Origin: Actinophytocola sp963826035
GTDB taxonomy: Bacteria; Actinomycetota; Actinomycetes; Mycobacteriales; Pseudonocardiaceae
Direction: 5' to 3'
Assembly (NCBI GenBank): GCA_963826035.1
Contig: CAWGVZ010000001.1
Coordinates: 558,001 to 622,000 of the forward strand
Length of the DNA: 64,000 nt
A model generated the notes under the pieces. That model made no database searches and was not told the origin of the DNA. It was given only the letters and a program-made list of their open reading frames with translations. The position numbers were made by a program, and so were the translations under genes. Position 1 is the first letter of the stretch. Every line of letters starts with the position of its first letter. Below, piece by piece: positions 50,349-58,383 of this stretch.

Positions 50349-51554
50349 TCAGCCAGGACGATTGGCGTCCGGTATCTCGATGCTGATCGGCCGTGCTTCG
50401 GACAGGAAGAGCAGGGTCGCCTTGCGGAGGAACTCGTCGAGGAGCCAGTACGCCTCCGGTGCCAGCGGGAACGGCAGCAGGCCTTCGCGGACGGCGATGA
50501 AGGGACCCCACGACACCCGCAGCAGCGGATCCCAGACCGGCTCCCTCGGGATCCGCAGCCAGCCGGCGATCTGGTCACCGAGCATGAAGCGCGTGAACGC
50601 CCCGAGAACCGGCTTGCCGAGGATGCCACCGTCTACTTCGGAGCCGAGGTTGAGCAGGATGTCGGCCAGCTCGATGCCCTCGGTGGTCGGTGCCAGCACC
50701 GGGTCGAGGACCTGCTTGGCCTGGGAGTTGGCCTCGGCCCACGACGCGGGGATGTACTCGTCGGCGATTCCGAGCATGTGCGCGCTCAGCTGCCACGAGT
50801 GCAGGAAGGCGTCGGACTCGGCGGCGGGGATCGGCACCCGCCACGCGGTCAGCTTCTGCATGACGGTGGTGGGCAGACTGTGCCAGGTGACCATCATGTC
50901 GGCCTGGCTGATCGGGATCCGCTCGTCGGCCGCCGCGTCCCAGTGCGGCGACCGCGGAAGCAGATGGCGCACGGCGGCATGCACCAGCCGGGTCTTGACA
51001 CACGTCACGACCATTTCGCCGTCGGGTGCGTAGGCGTTGCGGGTCATGATGTCGTACCCGAGTTTGGCGGTCTTGGAGATGCGGTCCTTCATGTCCGCGC
51101 CGCCCTGGGAGTAGTAGACGGCGCGTGCCTCCTTGGGAATGACCGTGCTCATCATGCCGCTGGCCAGCCCGTACAGCAGGCCGAGGTAGAGCCCACGCTT
51201 CTCCGTGAACTCGAACGAGGTGGCGAGCTTGCCGTGGTCGGCCCACGACGGCAGCCGGCGGGCGCGCTCCATGAAGTCCCGCAGGTCCGCCGGCAGCCCG
51301 GCCGGCAACGGCTGCCCGTTCTTCGTCCAGGTCCGCAACAGCTCGTTGACCCTGGGCACGTCACCCCGGTCGAGCAGCGACGCGACCAGCGGGTCGGCCT
51401 CCGGATCCCACACCCACCGCGGGTCGGTGCCCGCCCCCGTGCCGGCCACCGAGCCGGCGGCCGACCACGTCCAGGGCGTGGCGACGCTCAGCGCCCCGAG
51501 CGCCCCCAGCGTTCCACCGGCCTTCAACACGTTGCGCCTGCTGAGTTTGTCCAT
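50349..51554 (-). CDS. lcp: Rubber oxygenase, latex clearing protein (Lcp, DUF2236 family)
   Basis: A 401-residue secreted b-type haem oxygenase that cuts cis-1,4-polyisoprene into oligo-isoprenoid aldehydes and ketones. The Tat signal is LSRRNVLKAGGTLGALGALS. The mature protein has the conserved CVKTRLVHAAVRHLLP (Lys-Thr and Arg residues near the haem) and ADMMVTWHSLPTTVMQKL, whose His is the expected proximal haem ligand. Size and layout match Streptomyces Lcp. The gene is divergent from a TetR regulator, as known for lcp loci. Confidence 0.9.
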   Translation of the reverse strand: MDKLSRRNVLKAGGTLGALGALSVATPWTWSAAGSVAGTGAGTDPRWVWDPEADPLVASLLDRGDVPRVNELLRTWTKNGQPLPAGLPADLRDFMERARRLPSWADHGKLATSFEFTEKRGLYLGLLYGLASGMMSTVIPKEARAVYYSQGGADMKDRISKTAKLGYDIMTRNAYAPDGEMVVTCVKTRLVHAAVRHLLPRSPHWDAAADERIPISQADMMVTWHSLPTTVMQKLTAWRVPIPAAESDAFLHSWQLSAHMLGIADEYIPASWAEANSQAKQVLDPVLAPTTEGIELADILLNLGSEVDGGILGKPVLGAFTRFMLGDQIAGWLRIPREPVWDPLLRVSWGPFIAVREGLLPFPLAPEAYWLLDEFLRKATLLFLSEARPISIEIPDANRPG

Positions 51555-51593
51555 GCTGTCGCTCCTCCTCCTTGAGGCCGAGAGCGTTGATGC

Positions 51594-51638
51594 GATGACA
51601 CAGATACAATGAAACGCACACTGCGTCCGTGTATCATC
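51594..51638. promoter_or_regulatory. Candidate TetR operator between lcp and its regulator
   Basis: GATGACACAGATACA at 51594 and TCCGTGTATCATC at 51626 form an imperfect inverted repeat (outer part GATGA-ACA / TGT-TCATC). It lies 40 bp upstream of the lcp start and 66 bp upstream of the tetR start, where a repressor would act on both. Confidence 0.45.
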
Positions 51639-51703
51639 AATGACAACACAGGTTGCCAGCCGTCACAAGACCTGTCGCGGGGGCGGACAATCAGGAGGTG
51701 ACC

Positions 51704-52363
51704 GTGGAACCAGCGGAGTCGTTGTTGGAGCGCGCGTACAACGACGCCGTCGAGCGGGTCGGCGACCTGGACGAGCTCAGCGCGCGAGTGCTCGACGCGG
51801 CGTACGAGCAGTTCTGCCGGATGGGCATCCGGCGGTCCACCATGGAGGATGTCGCTCGCCGGGCCGGGGTTTCCCGGATCACCGTCTACCGTCGGTTCGC
51901 GACGAAGGACGCGCTCGTCGAACACGTGGTGCGGCGGGAGTTCCGCCGCTACTTCGACCAGTTCCTCACCGACATCGAGCGGGCCGAGACCGTCGCCGAC
52001 CGGGTGGTGCTGGGGTTCGTGAGCTCGTTGCGTGCCATCCGGAACAACCCGCTGATCGGCGGTCTGCTGGCCGCGGAACCGGACCTTCTCGTGCCCTCCA
52101 TGGTCAACGACGGCGGGCGAACCCTCGCCACCGTGCGGCAGTTCGTCGCGGGCCAGCTCCGCCGCGAGCAACGCGCGGGCACCGTGTCGGGCGAGGTGGA
52201 CACCGACCTCGTGGCCGAGCTGATGGTCCGGGTCTCGGCGTCCTTCCTGGCGATTCCCAGCCACGTGGTCGATCTCGACGACGACGAGCAGTTGGCCGCC
52301 GTGGCCCGGCGGTTCCTCGTGCCCATGGTGGCACCCGACGGCTCCCCGGGCGGTTCACAATAG
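51704..52363 (+). CDS. TetR-family regulator, probable lcp repressor
   Basis: A 219-residue regulator. GTG at 51704 is chosen because AGGAGG lies five bases upstream. The HTH is ARVLDAAYEQFCRMGIRRSTMEDVARRAGVSRITVYRRFATKDALVEHVV (about 25-75), followed by a helical effector domain. TetR regulators divergent from lcp (LcpR type) repress rubber degradation genes in related actinomycetes; the same role is likely here by position. Confidence 0.9.
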   Translation: MEPAESLLERAYNDAVERVGDLDELSARVLDAAYEQFCRMGIRRSTMEDVARRAGVSRITVYRRFATKDALVEHVVRREFRRYFDQFLTDIERAETVADRVVLGFVSSLRAIRNNPLIGGLLAAEPDLLVPSMVNDGGRTLATVRQFVAGQLRREQRAGTVSGEVDTDLVAELMVRVSASFLAIPSHVVDLDDDEQLAAVARRFLVPMVAPDGSPGGSQ

Positions 52364-52365
52364 GA

Positions 52366-52399
52366 CAGCCCGGCGCCGGTACAGGCCAGCGCCGGGCTG
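52366..52399. terminator. Bidirectional hairpin between TetR and LPMO genes
   Basis: CAGCCCGGCGC and GCGCCGGGCTG pair perfectly around a 12-nt loop in the 54-bp gap between the convergent TetR and polysaccharide monooxygenase genes. Confidence 0.85.
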
Positions 52400-52417
52400 A
52401 GGTAGATGCCGGTTTTC

Positions 52418-53059
52418 CTAGCTGAAGGTCACATCACTGCACCACATGTAGGCCTGGTCGAGGTGCGAGGCCTGCCAGACGGTGAAGATGATGTGGCGTC
52501 CCGTGTATCCAGAGGTCTGGACGTTGAACGTGATGTCCTTGGCCGGCGGGTACCTGCCGGTCTGCGTGATCAGGTCCAGGTTTCCCCAACCGAGGCGCTG
52601 GGTGGCTGGGTTGAACCCGTTCTTGCTGACGTAGACCCGGATGAAGTCGGCACCGTGGCTGGCTTGGTCGTACAGGTGCATCGTGAAGTTGTTGCTGACG
52701 TTGGTGGTCCGCCACTGTCCCGGGGTGTTCAGGGAGTTGTTGCGCGCGAGACCGTTACTGCACAGCTGGCCGTCGGGGGTTTTTGCCTGATAGGCCCCGC
52801 CGAGACCGTCCCGCAGCGCGCTCATCCAGTTCCACATGGTGTCGGGGTTGGCCTGGAAGGCCTGGTGACACATGGGATCCTGCTGCGGCATGACCGGGTC
52901 CATATGGTGGCTGCCCCAGTCTTCCCAGCATTGATAGGCGCGAGACGCGGGATCGACGATGGTGCCGTGGGCCGAGGCCGTCGGCGTCCAGATGACCATG
53001 CAGGTCATCACGCCGATGACCAGGGCCAGGATACGGCGCGGTGTGGTGCGCATGCGCAT
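52418..53059 (-). CDS. Secreted AA10 lytic polysaccharide monooxygenase
   Basis: A 213-residue copper enzyme that oxidatively cleaves crystalline polysaccharide. GGAGG precedes the ATG at 53059; the signal ends TASA before His in HGTIVDPASRAYQCW, which becomes the first His of the histidine brace. The second His is in LYDQASHGADFIRVYV. WNWMSALRDG, DGQLCSNG and CSDVTF resemble cellulose-active actinobacterial AA10 enzymes more than chitin-active ones. No CBM is attached. The CebR-like box 33 bp upstream agrees with a cellulose role (inference). Confidence 0.9.
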   Translation of the reverse strand: MRMRTTPRRILALVIGVMTCMVIWTPTASAHGTIVDPASRAYQCWEDWGSHHMDPVMPQQDPMCHQAFQANPDTMWNWMSALRDGLGGAYQAKTPDGQLCSNGLARNNSLNTPGQWRTTNVSNNFTMHLYDQASHGADFIRVYVSKNGFNPATQRLGWGNLDLITQTGRYPPAKDITFNVQTSGYTGRHIIFTVWQASHLDQAYMWCSDVTFS

Positions 53060-53091
53060 GGCGAGGCCTCCATTTCCACTGATGATCGATA

Positions 53092-53105
53092 TGGGAGCGC
53101 TCCCA
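53092..53105. promoter_or_regulatory. CebR-like operator upstream of AA10 gene
   Basis: TGGGAGCGCTCCCA, identical to the box at 36823, lies 33 bp before the LPMO start. Two identical 14-bp copies upstream of two secreted oxidative enzymes suggest joint induction by cello-oligosaccharides. Confidence 0.75.
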
Positions 53106-53233
53106 GAGAGAGTGATCACCAGCGTATACGGCACCGTCCGTAACTTCAACGAAACCTGGGGTGATTGTCGTGGACTATTCCGTCCTACGGTGGTACTGAA
53201 ACTTTCGGCACTGAACAAACCACTGTGTTCCGA

Positions 53234-54487
53234 TCAGCTGCCGAAGATCGAGTTCTTCTGCTCCTCGATGCTCTTCGTCAGCCCGTCGATGTCGGTGGGG
53301 TTGCCGAGGAAGCGCTGGATCGACGGGATCATCACGGTGGCCGCGAAGTCGGGCCGGGTGTCGCGGTCGAGGAACTGGGAGATGGACGCCGCGTTGCCGA
53401 CCAGCTCCGCGCTCTTGACCTGCAGCTCGGTATAGGCGCTGGTGTCGGCGTCGTTGTGGGCGGCGACGTTGTTCGGATCCGCCTCCAGGTAGGTGTTCTC
53501 CGCCTCGGCGCCACCCAGGAACGTCAGCAGGTCCCGCGCGCCCTCCTCGTTGCGCGGGTTCGCCGCCATCATGAACCCGTCGATCGGCGCCTCCACCGCG
53601 TCGGCGCCGATCGCCGAGTCGATTTCGGGGAACGGGAAGAAGTCGAGGTCCTCCCGCTCGTCGTCGGGGAACTGGTTGCCGACGAACAGGCCGATCGTGT
53701 ACATGGCGGCCTCCTTCGTCTGCAGTGAGCGCGCCGCCTCCTGCCAGGTTCGGCCGAGCGCGTCGGACTGGTGAAAGGGCAACAGCCCGCGCCAGGTGTC
53801 GAACACCGTCTTGACCTCATCGGACGTCCAGGACTGCTCCCCGGCCATCAGCTCGATGTGGAAGTCGTAGCCGTTGATCCGCATGTTCAGGTAGTCGAAC
53901 GTGCCCATGGCCGGCCAGCCGTCCGAGTCGCCGAACGCGATCGGGGTGATGCCGTCGGCCTGCATCCGCGTGGCCAGCGCGGTGAGCTCGTCCAGTGTGG
54001 CCGGCGGGGTGTAGCCGCGCTCCTGCCACAGGCTCTTCCGGTAGAAGATCGCCCATGGGTAGTAGTAGAACGGCACGAAGTACTGCTTGCCGTCCGCGCC
54101 CGTGGACTGCTGCTTCATGGCGTCGGAGAAGCCGCCACCGATGTCGTTCCACACGTCGCTGATGTCGCCGACCAGGCCCTGCTCGGCGAAGAACTGCATC
54201 CGGTAGCCGGCGAACCAGGAGAACACGTCGTCCGGGCCACCCTGCAGGTAGCTGTTGATGTTCTCCTGGAACGCGTTGTGCTCGACCGTGTTGATGGCCA
54301 CCTCGCCCGGATGGGCCTCGCCCACGGCGGCCAGGCCCTTCTTCGGCAGCTCGTCGGAGTAGTTCGAGCCGAGGGTCACCCTGCCTCCGCCGCCTCCGCC
54401 GCCGGAGTCACTGCCGCACCCCGCGAGGCCGGCGAGCGTCCCAGCGCCCAGCATTCCCTTCAGCAAGGTCCGGCGCCGGACGGCCAT
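53234..54487 (-). CDS. Sugar-binding lipoprotein (orphan ABC receptor at operon end)
   Basis: A 417-residue family-1 extracellular solute-binding protein. ATG at 54487 has GGAG upstream and gives a Tat-like, lipobox-bearing signal (AVRRRTLLKGMLGAGTLAGLAGC); ATG at 54526 or 54529 is the alternative. Mature features are QENINSYLQGGPDDVFSWFAGY and QYFVPFYYYPWAIFYRKSLW. It follows the GH97 gene by less than 75 bp and is probably the last gene of the glycosidase operon. No permease or ATPase gene is nearby, so it must work with membrane parts encoded elsewhere. Ligand is likely a sugar released by the preceding enzymes. Confidence 0.9.
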   Translation of the reverse strand: MAVRRRTLLKGMLGAGTLAGLAGCGSDSGGGGGGGRVTLGSNYSDELPKKGLAAVGEAHPGEVAINTVEHNAFQENINSYLQGGPDDVFSWFAGYRMQFFAEQGLVGDISDVWNDIGGGFSDAMKQQSTGADGKQYFVPFYYYPWAIFYRKSLWQERGYTPPATLDELTALATRMQADGITPIAFGDSDGWPAMGTFDYLNMRINGYDFHIELMAGEQSWTSDEVKTVFDTWRGLLPFHQSDALGRTWQEAARSLQTKEAAMYTIGLFVGNQFPDDEREDLDFFPFPEIDSAIGADAVEAPIDGFMMAANPRNEEGARDLLTFLGGAEAENTYLEADPNNVAAHNDADTSAYTELQVKSAELVGNAASISQFLDRDTRPDFAATVMIPSIQRFLGNPTDIDGLTKSIEEQKNSIFGS

Positions 54488-54557
54488 GGCCGACACTCCG
54501 CCGGCTCCGAACGGACGAGGACTCATCATTTTTCTCGCGCCTCTTTCTCTTGACTCG

Positions 54558-56417
54558 TCAGCGGTCGCACGTGCGGGTGTGCGGGGTCCACCGGCAGGCG
54601 ATGGCCGCGAAGCCGCCCTCGTCGGGAACCGGGATGTGCAGCGTGTCCCGAGTGACCACGTGCCGGTCCCGCACCAGGCCGGCCGGGCCGTCCCGGACCA
54701 CCTCCACCAGCCAGCGGCCGGACAGGAACTCCAGCGGCACGGCCAGCGTGCGGGTGGTACCACTCACGCCGCCGCCCAGGAACCAGCGGTCGCCGCTGCG
54801 GCGGGCCAGCACCACGCTCTCGCCGGGATCGCCGGCCAGCAGCCGGGTGTCGTCCCACACGGCCGGCACCTGCTCGAGGAACCGCACGGCCTCGGGCCGC
54901 GCGTCGTAGGACTCCGGGGTGCCGGCCAGGTTCTGCAGGCCGGACTCGAACGTGACCGCCAGCCCCAGCTCGTGGCCGTCGGAGGTGGGCCGGCCGGCCC
55001 GGTGGAACGCCATGGGGGTGTAGTCCATGGAGCCGACCAGGTTGCGGGTGAACGGCAAGGTGGTGATGTGGCTGGTGGTGACCTCCCGCTTCTCGGCGCC
55101 GTGCACGCCTTCCATGGTCATCACGTGCGGCCAGGTGCGGTGGATGCCCTTCGGGATGTTCGAGCCGTGGAAGTTGACGAGCAGCTCGTTCGCCGCGGTC
55201 GCCGGCAGAATCTCGTCGTACCAGGCGAGCCGCTCCTGCGCCTCGGAGTCCATGAAGTCGATCTTGACGCCCTTCACGCCCCACCGGTGCAGCGTCGGCA
55301 GCCACTGGTCGCGCTCCTCCTGGGTGTCGAGGTCGCGGAAGTGGATCCACACGAGGATGTCCACTCCGCGAGCGTCCCCATAGGACACCAGGTCGGGAAT
55401 CCAGCTGTTCGTCTGCCAGTTCGGATCCGTGACGTCCCACTGCTCGGGGTCGAAGTACCAGCCGGCGTCCACGGCGACGTAGGGCCAGTCGCGCGCGGCC
55501 GCGTAGTCGACGTACCCCTGCTGGATCTCCAGGCTCTGCCCGGCGGGCCGTCCGCCGGCGAGCCACGTCCACAGCACCTGACCGGGCCGGATCCACGAGG
55601 GGTCGGCGACCTTCGACGGAGGCGCCAGATCGTCGACGAAGGTCGACTCGGTGACCGTCGCCAGGTCGCCGACGATCATCGCCCGCCACGGGGTGGCCAG
55701 TGGGCCGGCCATCCGCACGGCCGCGTCCCACAGGCCGATCCGGTACGTGCCCGAGCCTTCCTCGTGGATCAGCCGCGAGCCGGTGTACCGACCGTCCAGA
55801 TCGGACTCGGCGAGTGTCAGGTAGCTCTCGCCCACCTGGAACAGCGCCGGGGTCATGAACTCCGCGGTCGGCGCGCTCGCCGCGGTGAAGGGCAGGTACG
55901 GGTTCTCGTAGTCGCGCCGGTGCCGGGCGAGCCACGCGGGCGCGCCGGCCGGCACGCTGAACGCGGACGCCTCACCGAGCACCGCGCCGACGTCGTGGGG
56001 GAGGACGTACCGGTAGGCCACGCCGTCCGCGCCGACCCGCACCACCAGGTCGAGCCGGGCACCGCCGGCGCCGGCGAACCGGAACCGGGACTCGGTCATG
56101 GCCACGACGCGGTCGCGCCGCTTGCCCACGGTGGTGGTGTAGCGCTCACGGATCCGCCGATCGTCGCGGCCGAGATAGCGCAGCCCGGTGGTCAGGTCCG
56201 CCTGCTCGGTGCGGATGCCGACCGGGCTCGGCTCCAGCACCGTGTCACGGCCGCGGGTCACCGACAGCGACACGGCACCGGCCGCGTCGAGGCGCACGGC
56301 GGCCACCGGTCCGCGATGCGCGCCCACCACCGTCCACTCACGACTCTCGGCGCTCACCCCCGGTGCGGTCAGCACTCCCGCCACGAGGGCGGCGATCACC
56401 AACAGAGCTGTTCTCAT
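54558..56417 (-). CDS. Secreted GH97 glycosidase (probable retaining alpha-galactosidase type)
   Basis: A 619-residue exported GH97 enzyme. The ATG overlaps the stop of the GH27 gene (ATGA), and a signal peptide ends near GVSAESR. The N-terminal beta-sandwich precedes a barrel with YVAVDAGWYFDPEQWDVTDPNWQ, DILVWIHFRDLD and GVKGVKIDFMDSEAQERLAWYDEIL. The Asp in KIDFMD matches the nucleophile position of retaining GH97 alpha-galactosidases, in place of the Glu used by inverting alpha-glucosidases. PHVMTMEGVHGAEK is also typical. It removes alpha-galactose or related caps outside the cell. Confidence 0.9.
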   Translation of the reverse strand: MRTALLVIAALVAGVLTAPGVSAESREWTVVGAHRGPVAAVRLDAAGAVSLSVTRGRDTVLEPSPVGIRTEQADLTTGLRYLGRDDRRIRERYTTTVGKRRDRVVAMTESRFRFAGAGGARLDLVVRVGADGVAYRYVLPHDVGAVLGEASAFSVPAGAPAWLARHRRDYENPYLPFTAASAPTAEFMTPALFQVGESYLTLAESDLDGRYTGSRLIHEEGSGTYRIGLWDAAVRMAGPLATPWRAMIVGDLATVTESTFVDDLAPPSKVADPSWIRPGQVLWTWLAGGRPAGQSLEIQQGYVDYAAARDWPYVAVDAGWYFDPEQWDVTDPNWQTNSWIPDLVSYGDARGVDILVWIHFRDLDTQEERDQWLPTLHRWGVKGVKIDFMDSEAQERLAWYDEILPATAANELLVNFHGSNIPKGIHRTWPHVMTMEGVHGAEKREVTTSHITTLPFTRNLVGSMDYTPMAFHRAGRPTSDGHELGLAVTFESGLQNLAGTPESYDARPEAVRFLEQVPAVWDDTRLLAGDPGESVVLARRSGDRWFLGGGVSGTTRTLAVPLEFLSGRWLVEVVRDGPAGLVRDRHVVTRDTLHIPVPDEGGFAAIACRWTPHTRTCDR

Positions 56418-58366
56418 TCGGTGCTCCCACACGTCAGCCGGGCGTCCACCCATTCGGAGTGGTCGTAGTTGTTGTTGTCCGGCCCGACTCCCGTCACCAG
56501 GGTCAGCTCCGTGCGTCCCGTGGTGTCCACGTCGACCGGCACGGCCGCTTGCCCGCCGGTGACCGTCCCGGTCTCGGCGAGCACCTCGCCGTCACCGAGG
56601 ACGGTGAACGTGACCGAGCCCCGGTCGCCGGTCTCGTCGTCGATGCCGGCGGCGGCGGTGAACCGGGTGCACCCCTCACCGAGGTAGTAGGTGACCTCCG
56701 ACGCCGCGTGTGGCGCGATGCCCTTGGCGTAGGTGACACCCGCGATGGTCAGCGGGTTCCCGTCGACGCTCTCGTCGACGCCCAGCTCGCCCCAGCCGAC
56801 CTGCGCGCTCACCGGTGCCAGGTCGGAGATCCACGGCGTGCCGGCCGGCGCGGTCGCGATCCGCACGGCCCCGTATCCGGTCAGCCGCCTGATCGTGCTG
56901 CCGGTCCGGTAGTTCACGTCGGCGGTCAGCGCGTGCGTGCCGACGGAAGCGGTCGCCGGCGCGGTGACCGTGAAGTCCACTGTGGAGGTACGGCCGGGTT
57001 GTACGACGGGTACCGTGGCGCCGCCGTCCGGCTGTACCCGCCAGCCTTCCGGCGCGTCGAGCAGGATCCGGGCGCCCCAGATCGGCGCGAGCCCGTCGTT
57101 GTGCACCCGCACGCTCGCGGTGAACGACTCGCCCGGCTCCACGTAGCCGGTGGTGTCCGTGACGATCTCGGCGGACACGGCGGGCTCACCGTGGCGGCCC
57201 GGCTTCACCACGAACAGCCGTGCGCCGTGCGCCGGCACGGAAGCGCGCACGGTCCCACTGGTGACGACGGTCGTGTCCCGCCACAGATCGCGCATCGTGT
57301 ACCCGCGGGACCGGGGCAGGTCGAGTTCTTCGGCCGTGGTGGCCACCTGGGCGCCGGCCCCGCCCCGGTTGAACAGCACCACCGCCGCACCGCCGTCCGA
57401 GGTGGGTTTGGCCCACACCTCCAGGTCCCCGTCATCGGTGATCTTGTGGCCCTGGATGCCGGCCCAGTCCTGGTTCACGGCGATGACGTCGGGGTCGGTC
57501 AGCATGGCGCGCGTGGTGGCGGTCATCGAGCGCAGGTCGTTGCCGGCGATCAGCGGCGCGTTGAGCAGGCTCCACAGGCTCATGTGCGCGCGGTACTCCT
57601 CGGTGGTCATGCCGCCGTTGCCCACCTCGAGCATGTCCGGGTCGTTCCACGCGTTCGGACCGGAGTAGGCCTCCAGCCCGACCTGCTGGTCCAAGATGGA
57701 CAGCACGCTGCCCCAGTTGTCGGAGATGTCCCCGGTGGTGCGCCAGTAGTGGCCGCCGACCTCGGCCGCCCACTCCCACGGCTGGTTCTGTCCCCATTCG
57801 CAGATCGAGTACACGATCGGCCGGCCGGTGGCCGCCAGCGCCTTGGCCATCGCCGTGTACCGCCCGATGGCCGGCCGGCCCTCGTTGTTGCAGTTGTCGT
57901 ACTTGAGCAGGTCCACGCCCCAGTCGGCGAAGGTCTGCGCGTCCACCTCCTCGTGATCGAGACTGCCCGGCATGGTCCGCGCGCAGGTCAACGTGCCCGC
58001 GCTGGTGTAGATGCCGAGCTTCAGGCCCCGCTCATGTACGTAGTCGGCCAACGCCTTGATACCGCTGGGAAACCGCTCGTGATGCGCGACGTAGCGGCCG
58101 GTCTCGGGGTCGCGCTCCGGCTCGGCCCAGCAGTCGTCGATGTTCACGTACTCGTAGCCGGCGGCGGCCATCCCGGACGACACCATCGCGTCGGCCGTCT
58201 CGCGGATGAGGTTCTCGTCGATGTCGCAGCCGAACCGGTTCCAGCTGTTCCACCCCATGGGCGGGGTCGGCGCGAGCGGCGGCTTCTCCGCCAGGTTGTC
58301 CGCTGTGGCGACGGGCAGGCTGCCGATCACCAACGCCAGAACGGCAACCAGGATCGTACGTCTCAT
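56414..58366 (-). CDS. Secreted alpha-galactosidase (GH27) with NEW3 and NPCBM domains
   Basis: A 650-residue exported enzyme. AAAGGAG precedes the ATG, and the signal ends near VATADN. The GH27 domain (about 30-400) has PPMGWNSWNRFGCDIDENLIRETADAMV, nucleophile Asp in LLKYDNCNNEG and acid/base Asp in NAWNDPDML. A NEW3-type sandwich follows (SFTASVRVHNDGLAPIWGARILLD), then an NPCBM module (QVGWGELGVDESVDGNPLTIAGVTYAKGIAPHAASEVTYYL). It hydrolyses terminal alpha-galactose in galactomannan, raffinose-type or pectic side chains. Start lies 17 bp after the GH95 stop. Confidence 0.94.
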   Translation of the reverse strand: MRRTILVAVLALVIGSLPVATADNLAEKPPLAPTPPMGWNSWNRFGCDIDENLIRETADAMVSSGMAAAGYEYVNIDDCWAEPERDPETGRYVAHHERFPSGIKALADYVHERGLKLGIYTSAGTLTCARTMPGSLDHEEVDAQTFADWGVDLLKYDNCNNEGRPAIGRYTAMAKALAATGRPIVYSICEWGQNQPWEWAAEVGGHYWRTTGDISDNWGSVLSILDQQVGLEAYSGPNAWNDPDMLEVGNGGMTTEEYRAHMSLWSLLNAPLIAGNDLRSMTATTRAMLTDPDVIAVNQDWAGIQGHKITDDGDLEVWAKPTSDGGAAVVLFNRGGAGAQVATTAEELDLPRSRGYTMRDLWRDTTVVTSGTVRASVPAHGARLFVVKPGRHGEPAVSAEIVTDTTGYVEPGESFTASVRVHNDGLAPIWGARILLDAPEGWRVQPDGGATVPVVQPGRTSTVDFTVTAPATASVGTHALTADVNYRTGSTIRRLTGYGAVRIATAPAGTPWISDLAPVSAQVGWGELGVDESVDGNPLTIAGVTYAKGIAPHAASEVTYYLGEGCTRFTAAAGIDDETGDRGSVTFTVLGDGEVLAETGTVTGGQAAVPVDVDTTGRTELTLVTGVGPDNNNYDHSEWVDARLTCGSTE

Positions 58367-58383
58367 GTGGACACTCCTTTGTG

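Noticed and set aside
53130..53150. Further copy of the 21-bp palindrome (CACCGTCCGTAACTT) upstream of the LPMO gene
   Set aside because: Only one half matches; the other half is out of register, so it is not counted as an operator.
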